Source: Chrysophaeum taylorii
Taxonomy: Eukaryota > Sar > Pelagophyceae > Pelagomonadales > Pelagomonadaceae
DNA length: 64,000 bases
Assembly: GCA_029834535.1 (NCBI GenBank)
Contig: JAQMWT010000457.1
Location: forward strand, 1 to 64,000
Direction: 5' to 3'
The notes under the pieces were generated by a model, which was not told the DNA's origin, ran no database searches, and worked only from the letters and a program-made list of their open reading frames with translations. How positions within the stretch are numbered: the stretch's first letter is position 1; each line of letters opens with the position of its first letter. Shown here in pieces: positions 28,901 through 37,934 of this stretch. The position numbers and the translations under genes are program-made.

Positions 28901-29938
28901 CCCCTCGACCGTCGGCGTCAGAGGGGTCGCCGAGCAGCAGGGGCTCCCCCACTCGGCCCGCTCGTCGACCTCGCGCAGCACGGCGACCGTGAGCAGGTAC
29001 CCAAAGTCGCGATTGATGACGGGAAGCGCGGCCAGCACCTCCAAGATGCGCGTCGTGAAGAGCGGGACGCGACACAACAGCGCCGCGACACACAGCCGTC
29101 GGAACGCGTTTCTTTCCTTGGGAAGCGACAGCAATATGGCCAAACCCGAATGCATGTTCAGGAGCGTCTTGATGACCGTCCCGACGAGCAACCCCGTCAC
29201 CGCGTCCGAGACGCGCAGTTTGTCCTTGGAGCCAAGGTAGTTGAGCGTCGTGATGAGGTTCGGGAGCACGCGCTTCGAGTGCAGCAATTCAGCCAGCGCC
29301 TCGCTCAACACCTCGTACTCGGCCCGCGGCTCGGTCGGCTGTTTCCGCTGCGTCCGGAGATGGTGTTCGAGCGTCAGCCCGCGCTGTCGCGCGTACGTGC
29401 TCACCACGCCCCCCATCTTCTCTACGAGCGACTTGGTCGACACCCGGTCCTGGGCGATCACGCGCAGAATACGCTGGATTTTGCGCCGCAACGTCCGCTT
29501 GCTCGTTGCGTCGAGGTCCAGCAAGTGACTGTGCAACGCGGCCAATTCAAACACCGTGTACCCGCGCGTTCTTCGCCGCTGCTCGGCTGCGTTCTCGATC
29601 ACGTCGTTCAGAGCGAGCCGGAGCGCCCTCTTCGCCGACACCTGCTCATCGAGCGTCCGCGCGGTCATCGACCGATGGAGCTCTATCTGAAGCGCTTGCC
29701 GCGCATCGCTCACGACAACTTGGTGGTGGGTGGTCTCTTGCTCGACACCATCACCCGCCGACTCGGCCGGCCGCTGTTCCGTGTCCTCCCATTTCTTTTT
29801 TTTCTTTTTCGCTTGACTCCCGGGCTTTCGCGCGAACACGCTCTCCTTGAGCGCCGTGATCGACCGGCGCACGAAGCCGCGCTTTTTCATCTTTCTGTTC
29901 TCGTCGCGACGCGGTTTGCCACTCTTTTCGTGACCCAT
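25928..29938 (-). CDS. Formin (FH2 actin nucleator) with two WASHC3-like motifs
   Basis: Using the ATG at 29938, the protein has 1336 residues; a longer frame upstream lacks an ATG. 'MGHEKS' could be myristoylated. An N-terminal helical region (about 140-500) resembles the GBD/FH3 armadillo regulatory part. Two related motifs near 606-650 ('YAKYFRMLRMHIPK...SEGLDPSIL') and 740-785 ('YGKYFKQLKLHVPR...GEGLDPGVL') match the CCDC53/WASHC3 type motif found in several protist formins. Between them lie a Q run (about 663-671) and an Ala/Pro stretch. The FH2 domain spans about 810-1200 and includes 'LKTILAVVFSVSNFLNHNTARADVGGVKVASLLKL', cited here in part. A charged coiled coil and an acidic Asp/Asn tail end the protein. 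Formins cap and elongate actin filaments. A true polyproline FH1 is missing, so profilin use may differ. Confidence 0.88.
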   Translation of the reverse strand: MGHEKSGKPRRDENRKMKKRGFVRRSITALKESVFARKPGSQAKKKKKKWEDTEQRPAESAGDGVEQETTHHQVVVSDARQALQIELHRSMTARTLDEQVSAKRALRLALNDVIENAAEQRRRTRGYTVFELAALHSHLLDLDATSKRTLRRKIQRILRVIAQDRVSTKSLVEKMGGVVSTYARQRGLTLEHHLRTQRKQPTEPRAEYEVLSEALAELLHSKRVLPNLITTLNYLGSKDKLRVSDAVTGLLVGTVIKTLLNMHSGLAILLSLPKERNAFRRLCVAALLCRVPLFTTRILEVLAALPVINRDFGYLLTVAVLREVDERAEWGSPCCSATPLTPTVEGRQKKKPPAFAALASLLEHELLELRLAVATLFTSLCNAVHLAKDRHGAMWLQAQIFHACRCVIAENPHREERRDTPKAAPVKRKSIVEKSESGDATVCAPLTDLLHDASKLESDDGKRFKISLERFLDSWDARELDDADQCDEEPRGSATRTAILGARLQRAALLLSHDDVDELVEVLSDELEMSCSKPRALITNASDPKLLDLDLTLTARLLTTRLAPEMAAAAAAATTVATTTGDPRVTETSSPPAPSSENHQASSVAVKDHPIYAKYFRMLRMHIPKTAVVLKMSSEGLDPSILDLNPQDPAPLPEGNGAAASWQQQQQQQQQEAPAPAPAVNPLAAMLKARAGGPSTTASSAGAEKPPPVAAAAASAEVPKQQPKKEAGESTSSGSGVALKDDPTYGKYFKQLKLHVPRMAIEAKMAGEGLDPGVLEFDPDKPMPAGKNTQSEGEAKTSKIDKGPPRGCVRPPTKEVRKVFLDLISDARGTWWAPEAPSHRSPEKVPQTHVVVLPHAALDELESVFLKKLEREKDDEAAAAAAAVADMEEYRIESTRRKKAEVRSFARDALGEKRAFALALLLSSLKMIPNVEIVATLEDLDATRLANLAQLGALYNILADADEVSQLTALAATVEEGTANLDELSTLVVDLRRVPRPSAKVRALWLGATLDERVAELHASIAAFAAATDKILESKHLKTILAVVFSVSNFLNHNTARADVGGVKVASLLKLKQTKTTTSHHHCKTLLQFVVKHSNVSASSLRADLPADALRAAYVTALPRYDVKKAIKDLQAERRGVEAEHRALEAEENAAAANAAEIVAAADEKLSRLQLAFDAMDDAVTRVLGHYGEAPTADAEAWIKSIDLFCDEFAHEHKELSDALNRRRKREALIKKQQQREADMKVLNIKRTTAAPEQPGTPRTSSWAGGSSRGRGKLDEAVNIVNDGSALETNPHLPSIDNVSHFQAKIRMRRSLLQQSTRDLAHDSDWNDDDDDDNNN

Positions 29939-30479
29939 CCTTACCCTTGCTTCTCCGACTTTTCCTCGAACTTTGCGCGACGCAGACGCCGCCCGCAGCG
30001 AGACCTTCCGCCCCTTCTCAGACCACACCACCCCGCGTGGCGCCCGCAATTTTCACGAATCCCCGTCCCGCCCGTCGGCACGAATTCGAAATGCGACACG
30101 AATCATCGGGATCCATCATAATATCGCTTTTGCTTCATAATTCCTTGGGACTCATACAAACCCTGACCGCATTGCTGCCGTTGAGCCAACGACGAACGGC
30201 CTTTCGGGAATGAAGCAACGGGCCGTGATCGAGCCTCGTCGCAGGCTGGAAGACGGGCGGACGGTGCTCCGGACCCCGCGGCGGGAAACGACGACGTCCT
30301 GCGTGATTTTTTTACGGCGTGCCTGCCTCCTCCGTCGCGCCGCGCGCGACGGCACACCGCAGAATTAAGATCCGTTGCTTCAAAATTAGGATTCGACGAA
30401 TTTTTCAAAAATCTTTTCTTTTCTTTTCGTAATATTTATTTACTACGCCGATACAAGGCAGATACAGGAAGAAGTTTTC
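29939..30479. other. Upstream region of the formin gene
   Basis: Coding-like sequence continues to about 30049 without an ATG. The rest holds no gene. AT-rich sequence near 30410-30445 precedes the inserted SINE-like element. Confidence 0.4.
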
Positions 30480-30497
30480 TTAATTCATCCTGCATGC
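30480..30497 (+). repeat. Target-site duplication, left copy (18 bp)
   Basis: Its 18 bp are identical to 30847-30864. The pair flanks the SINE-like copy A. Confidence 0.85.
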
Positions 30498-30846
30498 CCC
30501 TGATCGCCGACTACGGTTGCGATGGAGGACGGTGCCTCATGAATCCTGGGCCTTGCGAGGGCATCCGCCCTCCCGGCATAGGTTGGCACCTATTCGCCTC
30601 CCGGGCGGGCCGGTTGGCAGCCGGAACGTTCGCAGTGGGACGCGGTATGGCCGGGGGGCGAAGACGGAAGGTTATCGACGAGTTGGTTGTCAGTCACATC
30701 GCGGTCTCCTCGTCGCATGGCGACAAGCTTGATGGTCACTCTCCGGCGACCGACCTTTCGGCGCTCCTCGTCTACAGGCCCGTGATTCCGGACTGGCTCT
30801 TGTCGGTCCGGCCTGGCTCCCATGCTCGGGAGAGGTCTGAAGTTAG
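30498..30846 (+). mobile_element. SINE-like retroelement, copy A (full length)
   Basis: This 349-bp element is bounded by an 18-bp direct repeat. It begins 'CCCTGATCGCCGACTACGG' and ends 'GGTCTGAAGTTAGTT', with a short (GTTA)n tail. A near-identical copy B (37935-38294, minus) has the same ends and a longer GTTA tail. Copy C (22363-22626, minus) is 5'-truncated. Long target duplications, a simple-repeat 3' tail and 5' truncation indicate movement by LINE machinery. It contains a 118-codon frame but no known domain. No clear tRNA-type A/B boxes are seen at its 5' end. Confidence 0.8.
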
Positions 30847-30864
30847 TTAATTCATCCTGCATGC
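30847..30864 (+). repeat. Target-site duplication, right copy (18 bp)
   Basis: Identical to 30480-30497. Its first bases overlap the TTA-containing tail. Confidence 0.85.
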
Positions 30865-31109
30865 AATAATATAATATCGTCGTCGTCATGGCTAGGACAC
30901 GAGTCCGTCCGTCAGTCCGTCCGTTCGCGGGAAGAGAGCACCGCGGAGCCGGCTAACCACCGCAGCGACGACCCTCGAGCAAGCATGCACGCCACCGCGT
31001 TGTGAGGCCAGACGGGCGCCGCTGGCTGGAAAGCGCCACTTTGGTCAATCAGAATGATGGCCAGTAGCCTCTGATTGATTGATTGATTGATTGATCGATC
31101 GATCGATCG
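30865..31109. other. Intergenic with GATT/GATC simple repeat
   Basis: A (TTGA)n then (TCGA)n tract lies near 31069-31116. No gene is seen. Confidence 0.5.
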
Positions 31110-31628
31110 ATCGATCACCGCGAGCGCACGGGGCCACCTCACCGTCGTGCGCCTGCTTCTCAAAAAACATGTTGCCGACATCGACACGAACCACGGTGCT
31201 TCTCGCCCCCTTTGTTGAACCACGCGTTTCCAGCAGAGATCACGCCATAATAGTACGCGTGTTGGTAGAGCACGGCGCCGACGTCGACATGGCCATGAAT
31301 GACTGTCTTTTCTTTTCGCGTGCGAGCGAGAAGGGCCACGATCATCAAGTCGTGTGCTTCTTGGTCGCTCCCCCACGGTGCCGACCAGACCACGAATAAC
31401 GGAATCTCGTTGCGTTTGATCGCAGAGAGATCACGCCGAGCTTGTGGTAAGCTTGATGTACACTTTTCAATCGATCAGGCCTTGAACAACGAAGATTCTT
31501 TGTCACTCCTGTTCGCGAGCTACATAGACAAAGTCGCGCGCCTGCTGATAAGACGCGAGGTTACGAACGACGCGAAGCTGACGTCGACGTGGTCGACGAC
31601 AACAACGCCGCTTCTCATCGCGAGCTAG
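31110..31628 (+). pseudogene. Ankyrin-repeat protein relic
   Basis: Across two or three frames the sequence encodes ankyrin-type units: 'RGHLTVVRLLLKKHVADIDT', then 'HAIIVRVLVEHGADVDMA', then 'HQVVCFLVA' followed in another frame by 'HGADQTTNNG', and finally 'DKVARLLIRREVTND'. The GH-x-x-VV-x-x-LL and HGAD signatures are diagnostic. Frameshifts and a TGA near 31220 break the gene. No start or complete frame survives. Ankyrin arrays mediate protein binding, so no specific function can be assigned. Confidence 0.6.
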
Positions 31629-31809
31629 CATAACAAGTTCAATGTTGCTCGCATCCTGCGTTAGCACGACCTTTTCTTCCACCAACCGCGTGCAAAGAAA
31701 GGCTTGTCGTCGCTTTTTGTCACGAGCGTGCAAGGCCGCTTCGAATTGGCGCCACTCTTATTACTCGAACGCGGGGTAAAAACTTGGCGGCACATTATTA
31801 TTATTATTA

Positions 31810-34279
31810 GGGAAAAGTCAAGTTTCCAACCACCATATAAGTTTGGTCACCGTAAACCTTCAACAAGTTTGGTCACTTAAGTTTGGTCAATCCGTCTCTT
31901 GGTTGACTAAACTTGTACTCTCAGAGAGCAAACATACGGTTCGATGACAAAACAAGGCCCGCCGTGATCAAGCTTTCAGCGGTTCTGCACGTCGCGCTGT
32001 GACTCCGGATCGTCCTTCGACTTCGAAACGAACACGGTATCGATGCGGGCTTCGCTCATGTCGAGCGGGAGCGTGGTGGTAACACGCCGACGTCGGTTGA
32101 CCACGACGCCGAGAAAGAAAACAAGAAGTCGCGTGCCCAGGCGAAGGTAAACGACTATGAGAGATCGCCGAGTACGCTGTCGCAGCTCAGAGCGCGCAAA
32201 TACGAGGCTCCACTTTACTCGATCTGACCAAGATGCCAAGTTCAGCAGGTGTGTTCTCGAGGCCGACTTGCAGCAGATGATGTTCGACACGGGCGGCAAG
32301 TTGACGGCGTGTACAACATGGTCTACAGCGCGACAGCGCTGTCGTTCAAGTGCTATATGCAAGATGCAGCGTTTATGTGCGTGCTGCTCGTTGTGATGTG
32401 CAAGTAGAAAATACCGTCGCGTGTGCTAAAAGGCACACCTGCTCCGAACCTTCTTGCCGACAAAGATCCAGCTATCGCGCGAAGCACTTCTGCGAGGCCG
32501 TGTCGGTCCTCATCAAGGGCTTTATGGAGGGCAAGTCAGGCGGCTCGCTGGCCGGTTAGCACCCGGAAAGTCCGTGTTGGGATGGGGTTCGCTCGGTTGG
32601 GCAGAGCGCGACGGACAGGTCGATTGTTCGTGGACCAACACGTCCGCGGCCTGCGACGCTTTTGCACGACCTCGCACAAGACGGCGCAGTGGCGGTCCAC
32701 CATCAACAAGTCCGTCCTCGTCCCTCGCCTCTGCCCCAACTGCGTGATTTTCCTCCGTGATTCCGTACCGGCTCCTGCCGGTCCGGCCTGGCTCCCATGC
32801 TCGGGAGAGGTCTGAAGTTAGTTAGTTAGTCAGTCAGGCGGCTCTTCTCGGCATATGCGTTTGATAGACATCTGCAACAATGTCATCCGCTAAAGGCACG
32901 AGATGACGAACCGGGATCGTTCGCTGTAGTCTGTCATAAACATCGAACTAATAAGGCGCATCCGAATAATCTTGGGCGACGAAACAGCGTGGTATCAGCG
33001 TTGTCTTGCGCAGGCCTTGTTTGTATATGTTGTTCTGCGAGTGTTCGCATGTTGATGCGTGTGTATGGTCAAACTTGGAGGCATTCAATTTGGTGTGATC
33101 AAATTTCGAACAATCACATCAAACTTGTCATATTTTAGACTCGTACTGGATGACAGGGTTAGAATTACAGGGGTGGTGTCGGCGATCTTCCGGAACGAGG
33201 CTGTCGACGTCTTGACATCCCTTCCCGCCGCAGCTTGTATTTGCCGACTTTCTCGTACAGTGCTCGACGGTGCAGCAGCAGCTCCCGGGGAGATCTTGCG
33301 GCAGGGCGGGGTTGTCGAGATGCGCGAGGAGGAGGAGGATAAGGAGGTGTTCTCTTACGGTCGTGCGAGTTGTTTATGCTGGCGTAACGGCACGTGCTCG
33401 CGTTGCCGTCCCATGATCAAGCTGGACAGCTAACTCCGGGTCGGGTACGCGACGGTGAGGATTTCCTGAACGTGGTCCTGTACGGTCCCGCACAAGTGTG
33501 GGACTACAATCTTTGGGTGCTCGAGGGGCGTTGCTCGCGCAGTTTCTCGAGGTCGTCGAGTTTCGCGTTCTCAACCCCGAGTCGATTATCAAAGACGCGC
33601 TCCCTCTCGAGTTTTGGGATGCAGAATGGGGAGATCCGTCTCACGCAGACCGTGTAAGTCTGGTGTCCTATGTCCGCTTGTTGTTGAAGAATGACGCACA
33701 ACCACGGCAACACCACCGTGGTGAGTCGCGGTTTGGGTGGCTTCTACGAACGATGGAAGGTATGAGAATGGGCCCAGCTTAAGTACGCCAAGCCGTGGGA
33801 ATGTGCTCTCGGGGCCGCGTGTCGCTGCCCGCTCTCCTTGCGTATCGCCGTGCTGTCTTAGGACGGACCTCCTTCTAAGGCGGTCATGGGGGGGGTGTCC
33901 ATGCCGCGCGTGTAACGCCACGGTAGATTCTGCGTAGCTGCAGCACCTAGCTCTCGTTTTTAAAGCATTTTCGCACCAAAAGCGCTCACGCGCCCCCTTA
34001 AAAAGCCTCCTTAAGTTTGATTTTAAAAGCCGAAGTTTGGTCAATACTGTGGAAGTTTGAGGAGTAGTGATCAAACTTGTTGACCAAACTTACAAGGAAA
34101 TTAATCAAACTTGAAGGGTTGATTGATCAAACTTAATGCAACTTCGGAGTGACCAAACTTAACTGACCTAACTTCTATGGAAAGTGACCACACATGTGAG
34201 TTTTTCCTTAATCATACATCAAAATCGAGCAAACATGAAAGAAATTCACCAAACTTTTTGACCAAACTTGACGGATCCC
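31810..34279. mobile_element. TTA-flanked inverted-repeat DNA transposon-like element
   Basis: The left end reads GGGAAAAGTCAAGTTT and the reverse complement of the right end reads GGGATCCGTCAAGTTT (13 of 16 identical). The flanking trinucleotide is TTA on both sides (31807-31809 and 34280-34282), within short TTA runs. Many subterminal 'AAGTTTGGTCA' motifs cluster near both ends (31839-31915; 34020-34270), mostly in inverted orientation, plus a cluster near 33066-33130. TTA duplications and GG-starting inverted repeats are features of PIF/Harbinger elements. I do not recognise a transposase in the 2.47-kb interior, so it is probably non-autonomous or decayed. A retroelement tail is nested at about 32756-32831. 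Confidence 0.55.
32547..32831 (+). mobile_element. SINE-like element copy D, divergent head, nested
   Basis: The last 75 bp (about 32756-32831) match the 3' end of copies A-C, ending in (GTTA/GTTAGTC)n. A 13-bp direct repeat (32534-32546 and 32832-32844) brackets the interval 32547-32831, which could mean an insertion of 285 bp. The head differs from copy A. It contains 'TCGCTCGGTTGGGCAGAGCG' at about 32589-32608, similar to a tRNA D-arm/A-box, while a B-box is poor. It may be a tRNA-headed SINE sharing a tail with copy A, or a simple 5' truncation. Confidence 0.45.
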
Positions 34280-34282
34280 TTA

Positions 34283-34560
34283 TTATTATTGTTGTTGTTA
34301 GCATTTCCCAGGCTCTCTCAGAGAGCCGGAATGGATGATCGCTCAGAGGAAGGGGGACACAAATGGAGAGAAGACCAAAGACGACCGCAGAGGAAGGCGA
34401 TGGAGAAAGCAAAAAGAAAAATGGTAAAGCAGAAGAGAGACGGTTCGCGGTGAGAAGCATGGTGAGAGCAACAAGAAGAGCGCACGGTGGGATGAGGCGC
34501 GAGGGAGTTGTGGAACGGAAGGGACAGCAAAACGAGCACGTAGATCGGGAGGGGACCAGA
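34283..34560 (+). repeat. Dispersed purine-rich repeat with GGCTC hairpin head
   Basis: After (TTA)n/(GTT)n comes 'CCCAGGCTCTCTCAGAGAGCC', a near-perfect hairpin, then 'GGAATGGATGATCGCTCA' and an A/G-rich tail with a 'CCGCAGAGGAAGGCGA' block. It is shared with 9329 and with two units at 49050-49735. It abuts the right end of the TTA-flanked element. Confidence 0.6.
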
Positions 34561-35536
34561 ACGCGTGTTTGGGGGAGAGAGATGGGACTCGTTCAGAGGC
34601 AAGGCCGCAGCGACCGCCGTCGCCGCCAATTCCACTCATGTTATGGGGTAATCCGAGTCCGCCGGTTGTACTCAGGCGGGAGAGTGATCCCGCTGAACGC
34701 AGGTTGAACGCATGATGTAGAAAGAGGCACCTGACGTGCTCGAGTCCAACGACGAATATCGAAGATATGTCCGCGCTGCGGACGACGTACGACACGTCGA
34801 TCTCCCTCCCACAGAACGCGCGGCTCTTCTTCTTGGCTACGGCCTTCTCGGCTGCGGGCTTTTCAGCCTTCTCGATCTCTCTCGTTTCTTTTCGCAGGCA
34901 TGACGCTGGGCTGCAAACTCCCGCGGTTGGTTGTCTTGGGGTAGTCTTCTTTGCGGCTCAAGAAGCGTATGACTCACACGAGAATCCTCTCTATTCCGAG
35001 TGCAAACGCCACGAGGAGCCTTCCATTCCAGACCGCATGGTTCGAGACGTGCAGACATACGGCATTTCGAACAGCAGCAGCATTTGAAAGGAAATCTTGG
35101 CTTCCCCCGGGGTGAGGTTGTTAGTAGCCGACTGGAGAGTGCGAGCCCGCCGGGCGAACGCGTCCTGCCCAGGGCGTACGTGCGGCCGAGAGTGACGTCA
35201 TGCTGGCGGCCTGAGTTGGACTGTGCTTGAGGCCGCGACATTGCTGAGGGCAATGAGGGTGCCCCGACACGGCTCATGTCTTCCTACCTAACCCTCCTTT
35301 TTCGCATTCTTCAGGGAGCGTCAAGACGCTTACAGAAACGCCGACGGCCCCGACGTCTCCCGGCCGCCGGGTCCCTGGCGGCGCCCGGACGGTGAGGCTC
35401 GCGCCCTACAATAATCAGCTCGCGTCAACGTCCTTCGTTCGCCCTTTGATGATAACCTCTGAGTTTACTCCTAAACCCTCCTTTTCTCTAAATCAGCAAG
35501 CAGCGCGCACTTTGACCAGAAAATCCTTTTTGGCGG
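34561..35536. other. Intergenic with unidentified coding-like relics
   Basis: A minus-strand Lys/Glu/Ala-rich stretch followed by 'EIDVSYVVRSADISSIFVVG' (about 34890-34730) looks protein-like but is broken by frame changes. Nothing is nameable. Confidence 0.35.
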
Positions 35537-36388
35537 ATGCGTCGGTTTGCGTCGACGTGGGAAGTCAGCGAGACGTTCGTGAAGCGGCGGCGCGTCGAGT
35601 TCGCGTCTCGTCATCTCGCGCGCGAGGGTCCCGTGGTCGTAGCCCTGCACTGCAGCGGGTCGAGCTACAAGCAGTGGTCGTCGCTTGCCGTCGCCCTCGA
35701 GAATTCGGGAGGTTTCTCGCGGCTCGTGGCACCGAATCTCTTTGGGTCGGGAAGGACCGAACCGTGGCGCGGCGGGGAGCAGACGCTCGACGACCAGGCG
35801 GCTCTCGTGCGCGCTTGCGTGGACGAACCGTGCCTGATCGTCGGCCACAGCCACGGAGGTTCGGTCGCGATTCGATGCGGCGACTTGGCGCTAGGCCTCG
35901 TTTTGTTCGAGCCAAATCACTTCTTTCTCCTAGGCCAAGACCTGGACGCGCTCACCTTCGTGCACCGCATGCGCGCCGCGGCAGAGGCCGACGACCGGGA
36001 CGAATGGGGAAGACTGTTTTGGGACTTTTGGTTTAGGCAGTCGGACGATGACGTCTGGGACGACCTCGCGCCCGACCTCAAGCGCAAGCTCGTCGACCCC
36101 ACGTTGCCCCATACCTACCACGAAATCACCTCTCTCCTCCTCGCCATGGGCCCGGGCGTCGAGAGGGACCTCGTCGTGCTCGACGCGCTTGGCGACAAAG
36201 TCCATCTCCTCCTCTCACCCGAGCCCGGCCTCGGCTTCAGACCCGTCCTCGCCCGATACCGCCGACTCTTCGCCACTCTCGGCGCCCAAGTCTTCGATGC
36301 TCCCGTGGGGGGGCACGTCGCTCCTATCACGCATCCCGACCCTACGGCAGCCTTCGTCGCCTCACACCTCCTATCTTTACTGAAGTAG
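35537..36388 (+). CDS. Alpha/beta hydrolase-fold protein
   Basis: This 283-residue protein begins at ATG 35537. 'VVVALHCSGSSYKQWSSL' (33-50) is the strand and oxyanion loop. The nucleophile elbow is 'GHSHGG' with Ser105. The C-terminal 'GGHVAPITHPDP' holds the likely catalytic His260, and the acid is probably an Asp or Glu near 230-240. There is no signal peptide and no lid insertion of lipase type. The overall layout resembles small esterase-like or MhpC-like hydrolases acting on esters or C-C bonds; the substrate cannot be predicted. It stands alone, with repeats on both sides. Confidence 0.8.
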   Translation: MRRFASTWEVSETFVKRRRVEFASRHLAREGPVVVALHCSGSSYKQWSSLAVALENSGGFSRLVAPNLFGSGRTEPWRGGEQTLDDQAALVRACVDEPCLIVGHSHGGSVAIRCGDLALGLVLFEPNHFFLLGQDLDALTFVHRMRAAAEADDRDEWGRLFWDFWFRQSDDDVWDDLAPDLKRKLVDPTLPHTYHEITSLLLAMGPGVERDLVVLDALGDKVHLLLSPEPGLGFRPVLARYRRLFATLGAQVFDAPVGGHVAPITHPDPTAAFVASHLLSLLK

Positions 36389-36597
36389 CATACTATGCAT
36401 TAAAGGATGATTTTTAAGGCGGCTGCGAAAATAAGGGAGGAGGGAGTTATTAAACGGCGCGCGCGCGCGCGCGAAGAGGGTTTTTACATGTGAGTCGCAA
36501 TAATGGGACAACGTGGGATTTGAGGCGGTCATACGAGATAGGAAAGCCCCGTTTTCAGGTGCGTCATATTCGGAGGACGCCGTCTATCGAAAAGAAG
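36389..36597. other. 3' flank of hydrolase gene with CG dinucleotide run
   Basis: An alternating CG tract lies at about 36457-36472, a potential Z-DNA former. No gene is seen. Confidence 0.5.
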
Positions 36598-37570
36598 GAG
36601 CCAGACAGTGATCCTCCAAGCCGTCTACGGCGACCTCGCAGACTATTTTCACGACCCGCGGCGGCTCTTTCGGCGCGCCATTCTCACGCCCCGTCGAAAC
36701 GATGTTGTCTATGCTGACAACGCCGCGCGCATGACCGCGGCCTTTTTTCCCGGAGACGAGGCGTCGGAGTTCTTTTCGGCCGACTAGGTTGGGTCGGAAG
36801 ACGACGCCTCGCTCTCAAGAGTCGAGTTTTGAACTCCCCGACAACCAACGGCATGCTGACTTTGATCGCGAGCTTAAAGTCTTCGCAACCTCGACCTGTC
36901 GCACGGCCACTGCAACGGTACCAGATACATGATCGATCGTGTCGTTGTCACCGAGGCTCCTCCAACCTGTATCCCTTAAGGCCCGCCGACGCCAAACGAT
37001 CACCAAGAGCCAGGGCCAGACGCCCCGCGAGGTCGGCGTCCTCTTGGCGAAGCCCGTATTCTGCCACGTCCAGCTCCACGTGGCTCTCTGTCGATCGGCA
37101 ACCCCGAGGATACCCTCTTCTGGGTCGACGACTCCACCCTACCCCACACGTGCTGCGCAATACCGATAAACCCCCTCCCGGCGTCTACACGCGCACTATA
37201 GGTTTACTTACTGGGACCAGGTGAACTTACTGGAACCAGGTGAACTTACTGGGGTTAGAGATTGGGATTAGGTGAACTTAGTGACCAGGTGAACTTACTG
37301 AGACCAAGTGCGAACTTACTGGGGCTTTTAGAGTAAACTCAAAGCGTAGCGGCGTGTGCGGATCAAAGCAGCTTAGATTGGCGGGGGTGAGAGCGACGAG
37401 CTCAAAGGAGAGTGGGGTGAGTGGGTGTGGGTTTACGCCGAACTAAAGAGATTGGGTTTACGCCGAATTTGCTGCGGTTAGAGATCGGGACTAGGTGAAC
37501 TTAACGGGAACAGGTGAACTTGCTGGGGTTAGAGATTGGGACTAGGTGAACTTACTGGCCTGTACTTGTT
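36598..37570 (+). mobile_element. Helitron helicase C-terminal remnant plus minisatellite, copy 2
   Basis: This is the longer sister of the 5691 copy. Translation across frames gives 'VYGDLADYFHDPRRLFRRA', 'ILTPRRNDVVYADN' and 'FFPGDEASEFFSAD', the block known as 'RAILTPxNxxVxxxN...LSAD' in Helitron helicases. It then gives 'NLDLSHGHCNGTRYMIDRV' (the RNLxx.GLCNGTR block) and 'TITKSQGQTPREVGV' with 'VFCHVQLHVALCRS' (motif VI). A TAG follows SAD and several frameshifts are present. Minisatellite units of 'GTGAACTTACTGGG' fill about 37200-37565, and both copies end with 'GGCCTG(C/T)ACTTGTT'. Confidence 0.82.
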
Positions 37571-37934
37571 ATTTCTCAAAAAAAGTGTCGGGAACAGTGG
37601 TGGTTAGGGTTGGTTGATGTGTGCCAACGCCGGAAGCGTCAACGCGAGGCAGCGTTGGAGGACGATGAAGAAGCGCACAAACGCCGGGCACGCGCAGAAG
37701 CAGCGATCACGCCTGAATAAAAAAGTTGAAGCTGCGGACACCGCTCGCAAGCAAGTGAAGCGGCGGCTTACCTTGCGACCCTGGCCAAGCCCCCCGCATG
37801 CTTCAACCTGCTGGCGCTGCTGAAGGGGCTGACACCGCAGCCAACTGGGTGACCAACTGGCAGACAGCATTATTTTTCTGGCAGAAAGACCCCCGACCTG
37901 TGATAACCTGCATCTATTCCCACCAGCCCCGACG
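37571..37934. other. Short coding-like relic, not identified
   Basis: A plus-strand stretch (about 37618-37720) encodes a basic/acidic helix ('CQRRKRQREAALEDDEEAH') and then stops. It could be part of a transposon protein. Confidence 0.3.

Noticed and set aside
29939-30049. In-frame extension upstream of the formin ATG
   Set aside because: It begins with a TTG and has no ATG. The first ATG is at 29938.
30498-30850. 118-codon frame inside SINE-like copy A as a gene
   Set aside because: It lies wholly inside a repeat element, has no domain and is not kept open in copy C.
32580-32660. tRNA gene at the D-arm-like sequence
   Set aside because: No anticodon stem or T-arm with the right spacing, and no acceptor pairing. 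At best a tRNA-derived SINE head.
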